64,000 nucleotides of DNA from Crossaster papposus. Taxonomy: Eukaryota; Echinodermata; Asteroidea; Velatida; Solasteridae. The stretch covers positions 620,001 through 684,000 of the forward strand of contig JBAIAA010000532.1 in NCBI GenBank assembly GCA_037893245.1. The letters are read 5' to 3'. The stretch's first letter is position 1. The number at the start of each line of letters is the position of its first letter. The position numbers were made by a program, and so were the translations under genes. Below are positions 1 through 9,700 of this stretch, one piece after another. The notes under the pieces are model-generated. The model saw only the letters and a program-made list of their open reading frames with translations, ran no database searches and was not told the DNA's origin.

Positions 1-27
1 AGCATTTCCAAATTTTGTTAGAAAATA

Positions 28-443
28 AAGTGGAACGCTGCTATATCGAACATTGCTATACCGAACATTCAAACACAAACCTTTGCTCCTGTTTGTTTTT
101 TTTGTAAAAAAATACTAAACACTGTTTTTGAAAATATTAAATAACAGATTAACAAAATCCACCGTCCTTGACTCCCGATTGTTGTTTTTAAACATTTCAA
201 ACATTGTTGAAAATATGTCATCTGATTTGTTGGTATGTCAAATGTTATTCCCGTTTTAAATTACCGAACGTCGTACGGCCGGTGCCTTATGTTAAAGAGT
301 GACAGGTGTCTACAAGGTCGGATGCTGTCTTGAAAAATGAATACCTGATGGATTCTGAAAATCGCTATACCGAACGATCGATATACAGTACCAAAACAAA
401 ATCTGTGGATGCTGTGATGTTTGTTATAGCAGCGTTCCACTGT
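28..443. mobile_element. Short inverted-repeat element, Tc1/mariner-like ends
   Basis: The left end AGTGGAACGCTGCTATA (30-46) is the reverse complement of the right end TATAGCAGCGTTCCACT (425-441). The right end is followed by G and TA, as expected for a TA-target Tc1/mariner-type element; the left TA is not clean. No transposase is encoded. It lies in the intron upstream of the first visible CEP192 exon. The family call is inference. Confidence 0.55.
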
Positions 444-587
444 ACTCGACTCTCCATACACTTTGTACACGACCAAACAAAAACGACAAAAAACAAATAT
501 GTAATCAGATTTTAGAACTTGTTATGTTAGAGCACTGTTAAGGTCTGATATAAGTATTAAAAAAAAAAATTTTTTTTGCCTTTATAG

Positions 588-759
588 GTTTGAAACAATG
601 CACACTCCAGACTGCCTAATTGTCACCCCTGCAGCCGGAGTGGTGGAGCCTACTAAACAGTTGTTCGTATTGGTTAGCTGTAACCCTTCCATTCGGTCTA
701 AAGGGGTGCAGTTGCCTTGGAGTGGAACCATTTTGGTGGTGTGCGATGGACTACAGAAG
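588..759 (+). CDS. CEP192: CEP192 exon (first in window)
   Basis: A T-rich tract and TTTATAG precede the exon, and the donor is AAG|GTACTG. The first base completes a codon from an upstream exon; the exon ends in phase 0. The translation contains VEPTKQLFVLVSCNP and PWSGTILVVCDGLQK, the beta-strand pattern of an ASH/MSP-like immunoglobulin fold ('...VEP...LFVLVS...'). Confidence 0.8.
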
Positions 760-3700
760 GTACTGCAAAATTTGAACCCTTATAAAACAAAAATGGTTTC
801 TTGCTCAACTGTCCTACAGTCGGGATGAACATGAATATTTAGTATTATAACACCTCGCCCACAGATTCTCTGTCTTGATTGGCTGAGAACGAGTCACATG
901 GCATTTTCTATAATTTATATCTTTCTGTGCACGGCAAAAAGTACTATACCCATAGCAACCAAAGTACTATACTATTAATGACGGTTACCCGCTGGTTAGA
1001 TAGGTATCTGATCCCGAAGACATCTGCACTAGAAAGCAGGAGGTTATGGGTTTGAGTCCACCCTGAGTTAGTGATTTTTGCTTAACCAGTTCACGCCGAA
1101 GGATGTATATACATGCAAAGTTTTCCCCAGATTCAAAATGGATGATGCATAAACACGTCACGAGCAAGGCCGGAAATGTCTGTCAGAAGCGAGCAAGGCC
1201 GGAAATGTGTGGGTGTGCTTCCCGCTTCCGATCGAGTTTTGTTAAAAATAATCCCTCGCCTCGGCTCTGTGATGTTAAAATAATCCCGGAGCAAACTGGT
1301 TAAAGAATCGCTCGGGACAACACTAAGTGTACAGTGTAAATGCACATCAGTGAAGGGCCAAAATCTAATATTAAATTTAAATCTCCCAACGCAAATTCCA
1401 TCTTTTGAAAATCCCGGATTAGTCAAAGCCCCCATATCCTGTAAATACAGATAATTGTGTATCGACTTGGTCATAAGTCTTTTTTGTGTCTTATTCGTCA
1501 CCTCTTTCTTTTCACAGGAGGTAAAAGTTCAAATCCGAGAAGACTTTGGCATGGACACCTCCGTTGTCCCCTCAATGCGTCAAATGCAGTCTCTCCAAGA
1601 TCAACCTGTCACCCCTGACAGCTCAATGGTAGCACCCCGGACCGAGGGCGTATCGCCGGTCAAGCTTCTCTCCAAAGTTGTCCGATTTCCCAGCACCAAA
1701 GTTGGAAGTACCTCAGGTAGTGATGCATTGTTTACTATTGAGTTTAATGAATACTTGAGTGAAATGTTGGTTTGTTGATGCTTTGGAATGTTAACTTGCA
1801 AAGCTTTCAACCTGGGGTGCGTTCAACTCAACGGCCAACGTTGGCGAACGTTAGTGTTGTTCGCATGAGTGTTGTTCGCATGAGTGGAACGCAATCTGCG
1901 CCAATTATGTTGGCGAACGTTAACGAAAACGGCGAAAGACATTACGAGCTGTTCGCTGTTGGGCAGTGACGTATTTTAAAGATGGTGCAGAGGTTAGCAT
2001 ACGACAGCTTTCAACCTGGGGTGCGCTCCACTCAAGCGAACGTTGCCAACGTTGGCCAACGTTAGCGTTGTTCGCGTGAGTGGAAAGTAATGTGCGCCAA
2101 TTATGGCGAACGACATTCCGAGCTGTTCGCTGTTAGGCAGTGACGTATTTTAAAGAGGTTAGCATACGACAGTTTTCTTTTCACGGTTTTGATTTACATT
2201 CCATACTTTTCGTTATAAACGGTGGATTGTTTTGAGCAGTTACAGGGATCTTTTAAAGAAAAATAAAGAGTTGGACAAAAAGCAGCCAACCAAACGATTT
2301 CACTGTTACTGGGCGCCGCCATTTTGAAAACGTAGTTTTTAAAATATCGTTTCACTTCGACTGGCGCCAACTTAAAACGTAGGTGAACGTTCGCACAAAC
2401 AGTTCGCGTAAGTGGAACGCACCCCAGATGTTCCCAATTTTTCTGCTTTTTGTCTCGCTTGAATGAAGTTCAGAAAAAAACTATGCAATCACTATTTCTG
2501 TACGTAGTCCGCCGTATGTATGTGACATTTTAAATAAAGTTTCAAAAAATTTGCCTTATATGCAAAGTTGAAGTTCAATTGCAATCAAACTTGGGTCATG
2601 GATGCAATATTGTAACCTTCATATCATGGTTGTGTTAAAGGTCAAGTACTTAGGTCTAAAATAAAACAAATTACCACCCCTCAAATTTTTTGTATTGACC
2701 CATTGTCATGCTCATTATGTGGCCTTCGTGGCCCACCTTCCACGGGATTCTCCTGGAAAACTGCCTAGAATCAGTCTATCGTTACACTTCTATACAATAG
2801 TTCTTTCATTCTTTTGAAACGTTCTCATTATTTTGCTTTGTGATAATTGTTCCTTCCGACTCCAAGTTTTTATATTCTACACAGTTCACTTGATTGTTTT
2901 TTATTACTACCTATTGTCTTATATTTGTACACATTCCCGCCGTGAATATGGCCACTGATGCTGGCACGGTGTTAAACCCTAAACTCACTCACTCGCTCAC
3001 TCATTTTGTGGTGACAGGTCACACATTTTTGACTGATACATTGTTAAACTCTACCATATCCTTATCCCAGAGGCCACCCTAGAGTTTCAGAACAATACCC
3101 GGCAATCTCGCCAGTGGTGCCTATCCTCATTTGCTCCTACCTACGTCAAGCAAGCTAGCGGCGAGGTCTACAGGGCGACGTACTCGGCTTTCCGCTTCAC
3201 TCGCCAGTTTGGGAACCTGGAGCCTGGACAAAATATTGCCGTGAGTATATGGGAAATTCTATAGTTATTAAAGTTACATTTTCAGCAAGTTACAATACTC
3301 TTGCATCAAGATGTATGAGATTCAAGTCCCAGTTGTGTTGCCATAAGTACATCCTACCTAGGTCTACTATACAGTAAAGAATACAAATATTTTTGTATAC
3401 ACTGGAGTTGTGATGGTTACTTTTAATGTAGGCTAGTAACATTACAAAAACAAAATGAATACAAATTGTAATATCTTTGCATAAACAATTTGCTCAGCTG
3501 GGATATACCTGAAACAAAGTGTCATATTTATATTACTACTTGCTTGAGGGAAAATGTTTTAGCAGATAATTGTTTACAACCAGTCTCTTTATTTTGAAGC
3601 AAGACCAACAAATTGTGGTTAGTGACGTTACAGTGAGTATTAACAAGTGTACATCAAGTCTACCAGGTGTTATTACAATTTAACTCGCAAGTAGCTTATT

Positions 3701-6700
3701 TAAACAGTGGATACAACCTTTCCTCCCATCCTAAGTCGTGACTTTTATTCTCCCAAGTCGGGATTCAAAATTGCCACTGGACCTTGCCCAGAAGTTTAAC
3801 CCTAACCCCTAGTGGTTCTTCGGGACTTGCCCGCTCAATCCAACAGAGTCCAACTGAACTAATATAACTGTACTGCTCATAATCCAACACAGTCCAACTC
3901 ACCAAGTTGTTGAGTACCAATATGACTTGCCTGCTAAATCCAACAGAGTCCAACTAAACTAAAATGACTTTACTTCTCAATCCAACACAGTCCAACTCAC
4001 CAAGTTGTTGGGTACCCAAATGTCCTGCCTGCTAAATCCAACAGGATCCAACTGAACTAATATAACTTTACTGCTCAATCCAACACAGTCCAACTCACCA
4101 AGTTTGTTGGGTACCCGAATGGCCTGCCTGCTAAATCCAACAGAATCAAACTGTGTCTTATGTGTTTGTTTGCTGTTGGATCCAACAGAGTCCAACTTGG
4201 TGTTATTATACCAGTAACCATTGTAACCCAACTGTGGTCCAGTGGATATTTTCTTTAAATTCGACCCCTCTAAAGTCATCATTTGTTTTGATTTGATTGA
4301 TTTAGGTTCATCTGGAGTTTATTCCCAGAGATGAGGGCGCCTATTCACAGTACTGGGATCTTGAGGTATGTACAGGGATGTTCCTCAACGTGACTTGTAT
4401 CATTGGTCAGGCAGTTTGGAAAAGAAAACTAGAGCAGCAATTTCACTTTTCTATAAATCAATTCTGTGTTTTTGATTTTTGGAATTTTTTTTTTTCTATA
4501 GGTTTTCCCGGTGTTAAACAAACCAACTTAGTAATTTATGTCCATAAATGCAAACTTTTAACAGCCATAACTTGTTAACGCAATGCCCGATTGAACTGCA
4601 ACAAAATTATCACAATCATAATTTTATTCTCTTTTCTAATACACGCAAACTCTATTGTCAATTTTTTTTTTCAGAACGCCTCAAATATATGTTTTTTTAC
4701 TACCTTACATCAGAACGTGTCTAACATTACAATCGGGATCTCCCGTGTAAAAATAAACAAATGAATAAAAGAAAATAATTCAAGTGTTCTGTTTCCTCCT
4801 TGGCAACAGAGCAGTGACAGAGGCGTCGTAGCCAAGATCAGCCACAAGACGCGTATTGAGTTGATGGGAGTAGGGGACGTTGTACGCCCAGCGCAGAGAT
4901 CTAAGAAGACCAAGACCGATGGGTTGTCAGAAGACACGTTGATTGCAGTCCAACCGCAGGGCATCTCAAAGCACACTGCTCCAGCCCACTTGACTACTGC
5001 CGAGAATACCAGCGAAGGAGATGTCAGGTTTGTAAAGAAAAAACAATCGGTGTTGAGGTTCCAAAAGCTCTGGTGACTATTATACACATATAGACTGGCA
5101 GTTGGGTCACTAGTGCACGTCTATGCGCCCCGAGGGACTGTAAGTGATCTGGGAAAGATTCATTTGATGAAACTTGTGATGTGTTGAACACATCGCAACT
5201 TCCTTAACCAGTTTGCGCCGGAATTATTTTAACATCACCGAGTCGACGCGCGGGATTATTTTTAACGAAACTCGATCCGAGGCGGGTTCAGGTTGATAAT
5301 ACCGGAAAGCACACCCATGCATTTCCGGCCTTGCTCGCTGCTGACAGATATTTCCGGCCTTGCTCGTTGCGTGTTTATGCGTCTTCCGTTTTGAATCTGT
5401 GGAAAACTTTGCATTTATATACGTCACCCTCACGAACTGGTTAAGGTTTCAAAAACTCTGGTGACTATTATACACATATAGACTGGCAGTTGGGTCACTA
5501 GTGCACGTCTATGTGCCCCGAGGGACTGTGAGTGATCTTGGGAAGATTCATAAAGGTCTACGACGTGTCGTATGATCCATTTCATGAAACTTGTGATATG
5601 TTGAACACATCACAACTGCCTTGACAACGGTTTGAAACACGTCGTTTTATTAGTTACAATGTGTCTTTGGGTCATCGTAAAGTAATATGCGTTTTTTCAT
5701 AGCCGTTTTTTATGCTGTTAAAATAATAAATAAGAAGCTATTATACAGAGACAATGTGTTGGAAGTTGTAAATAGAACATTCATCGTAGTCGATGTGAAA
5801 CAAACTTAAATATTGCACTTAAAGGTAGGATACACCATTGGTAATTGCTCGAATTATCAAAAATGGGTAGATTTGGAGGGTTGTATTTTATAGTAACTGA
5901 CCTGTCCGAAGTTATACAATCATGGATGCCGAGAAAATCACGAAAAACAGCGTTCGTTTTTAACCGGCGTCGAGCAGTTATTCTTATGTTATCTTTGTTT
6001 TTTCGCGATCGTCGTCCGGCGATTGCAAATTTTTCTTTATAAAATTCAATTTTTCGAAATAATTACAGGTATCCAGCGCAATCATTTTGCTGGATGCCTA
6101 GAACCATTATTCACTTTCAAATGAGTAAGATATTTCTTAATAACTCATTTTTTCGATATCTGCAAATGGTGTATCTTACCTTTAATATGTCAAATTAGCG
6201 AGAAGTCCACAGCAAGCTTGTTTTTCTTTAAAACTGCATCTAGTGTTCCAGTACAATACAAGTACATGTAGCTGTGTATTGAACACAGGATGCACGTGTG
6301 TGTTTTAAAGCTGATGCGGTCTAATGCCCATATTGGAATCCAACCAATTTATGATGATTCTGTATTGGCTAAGCATTGTTCCAACTTGGGTGTCAGAAAT
6401 TGGGTAATAGCACATTCGCGTGCAGGAATTGGCAATTTCCAGAGCTTAAAAAAAAACATATTTCCCCAATGGAAAACAAATGGTTGAATTGTTTTTGTGT
6501 GTGTGCTCATGGCAACCACATGAAGGTTTTTGAGTACAAATTTGGTAGTTAACAAAAATATCAGGGTTGAGTATTTTTTACATCATTTCAGTGGGCACAA
6601 TCATTATGATAACCTAACACGAAATACGGTGGTCCTAAACGCTCTTTCCGTCTAGACAGCTTTAAATAAAAAACAGGTTATCAATGGACAACGGTCTTGA

Positions 6701-9700
6701 ATTGTCAAGGGGGAAAGACTGACCAATCAATCATGGTCACTTCCAAATAGACAAATATCCTTGTCCCCCCCCCCCCCCTCCCCCCTTAAAAAAAAAGCAC
6801 TTGCCCTGTTACCTAATGAATCAGCAACTGTTGGAACAAATGGCTGTAAGTTATAATTTACAGCACATTTTACCAGATATCCCATAGGGTTCAGGCTGTG
6901 TGCGCTAGGGGCCTGGCTGTACCATGCGCAATCAGGACGGTAGTAAATCAACTGAAGACAAAAGAATACTTAGCCTAAGGGGCTACAGCTGGGGCCAATT
7001 TCATAGAGCTGTTGAAGCCTCAGTCGCACAGGATTGTATGATTTCAGGATCGTGCGATTGGTGGTGATTTGGCCAAGGTACGATCAATCGGGAATGCAAA
7101 CTATGATCTCTATTAGCGGTCGCATACTGTGATTGCAGTAGGTAATCGAAGGTAATCGGGCGATTAGTGGTTGCGATCTTGGTTTTAAATTTGGTACATT
7201 CAGAACTTGCATTTGTGGCTTAATCAAACTGTATCTAATGGGGTCGTCCATAAAATAATGTACGCATAACAACAATGACGACTATTTAGAGCCCCCCCCC
7301 CCTATACGCATAAAATATATAGGCTTCTATCCCCAACACATGGTGTACGCAATGTCAACAACCCCCTCCCCCTTCCTAGGCTCTCTTAGACCTAATCGCC
7401 TAAATAAAGTTTGGGGGGCACTTACATGCCCGTATCTCCATACATCCATACATGTACAAATGTATGTTCAAGTTTTCAGGTCTATACATGCTTTTATGGA
7501 TTCTAAATGAAACTTGGATCATCGGATTACTGTGGTAAAAGGTCATGCAGGGGTCATTAGAGGTCATTGTTTGGAAATAATTCCCGTTTCTGGACATTGG
7601 ATGTTGTTATGCCGAGAAGGTACCAGCCTTTGAGTTGGAGAACACTGTTTAGAAACCTTCCTTAACCAGTTCGCGCAAGAGGACGTATAAGTTTTTAAGG
7701 CTCTAAGACCCCGTTCCCACTTGATCCTCCAATTGGGCGATCAGATCCGGCAATTGCCAAATTGCCGGATCGGATCCCCCAATTGGGGGATCCGATCCGG
7801 CAATTTGGTGAGTGGGAACGCTAACCGCAAAAAGGGCGATCAAGATCCAAAAGGGGGATCTTGATCCTACTTTCGAGCAGGATAGAGATCCCCCAATTGG
7901 GCGATCAGATCCAGCAATTGCAAGGAATTGGTGGATCAGGATCAAGTGGGAACGGAAAGGTGGATCATGATCCACCAATTTGACCTGGTAACTTCCGACC
8001 AGCTGGGCATTTAGCGCGAAAAAATATAAACCGCGCCAAATGTTGTTTATACCATGAACTCCATACAGCATACGTACAGGGCGCTAGTTCCTTTTGTGAC
8101 TGGCACACAGGCCGTGTACTTCGTGTTACAAAAGGAACAGTGTTGCGCCATGCATTGTGAGGGAACCTGAACTGTGTGTTCTATATGTATACGTTATAGC
8201 TTGCATTGCACATGCGCAGACATGGATTTCGATCGCGTCCTTTTTCAATGTTGTAGCTTCGGTTCCGTCCTCGTGCAAAAGAAACGAATTCGATTGTCCA
8301 TGTTGCCTGTTGACGTGTTGGCCAATAACCACGTACGCGTATTCAGCGAGTAAAAACATGGCCGACAACGGGAACGGTAGTTATGGTAACATGCGCACGT
8401 GCTCTAGACTGGTAGGTGACCTCGAGGTCCTGCACAGAGTGCGTCATTTCCGCCCAAAAAGGCGGATCAGGATCAAGTGGAAATGCGACTTTTTTATCGT
8501 AAAGAAATGCCTAAATCATGTTTTCGATCTCGTGTACTGGTAACTACTGTGCAAACTTTGATTCGTAACAAAAAAGACCACTGCAAACCTGCAGAAACAA
8601 GTGCAAATCTGACGCACGCTGTGTGTGCAATTTTCAATGTTGTAGTCGAGACGCTTATGTTTGAGGCTGAGACCGAGACCAAGGCTTTTTTATGTGGTGC
8701 AACGCATTTTGCTGTGGTGTCGACGGGTCTCGAGGGTAAAACCCAAGATCGTGGCATTCGAGACCGAGACCGGCCTTTCGAGACCCGAGACTTTGCTTGG
8801 ACGAGACTGAGACCTAAAAAAAAGGTTTTGAGATGGTTTCGAGCGAGACCTCCATCACTGGTAATTTCTGTATGTGCGTCATACTTGTACATGTAAATGT
8901 AAATGTAACATACTATTTCATGCGTGAGTGCTTGAAAGTATTGCACCCAAATCCTAGTGAGTTAGTCTTGCATACGCACTGTGGACCTCCGAACAATATA
9001 GGTCCACACAATGCGGGAAGAGGTTACGGTTTGTGGACTTGCCCAGGTCCACAATCTGTTTTTCAGTTTCCGAAAAAGAGCGCTAGAGGAAAGACGGGTT
9101 AGGGTTATATATAGAAAAGATAGAAGGGACAGCTGAGAGGCCCATAATCCAAATTTGAGGGTAAATTTGTTTTGGGGAAGCGAGAAAAATGAGTATTTAG
9201 TCAAGGTTTTTTAACTACACGAAGACAAAGGAATGTCCACAGTACGTATGTAAGGTAAAGCTGTATGTGTGATTGTGTGTCTATAAAGGATTCACATTTG
9301 TGACCTGTAACCACAATATGAGAGTAAAGTCGCACATTGTGATTTGGAGATATGGCCATCCCAAGTCAAAATATGAATGGGTGGCCAATTTTAGGATTTT
9401 GTGTAATTTGGAAAGCCTAAGTCCTCCTCTACATATTTTTATTTTTGGGGTGCAATCAGATGATCCAAAACCTCTTAAATTACGCGATTTTGCGTAGTTA
9501 GTGTTTGGATTAAAGTCCATCAGTGGTCTAATTAACACGGTATTTAAATATGCAAATTAGGTCTTTGTAACTGTCACGCGTTTTCGAAATTTAGATATTT
9601 TGTTGTTTATACAATAGTTCGTTTGTGTGAAAAGTTTCAAGAAGAAATAATGATTAGAACATAGCCCTTGCTATGCTCAACCGAACCTTACTTGTCCTGT

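Noticed and set aside
1133..1501. 122-codon minus-strand frame
   Set aside because: Overlaps a MITE B copy and a CEP192 intron on the opposite strand; no motif recognised.
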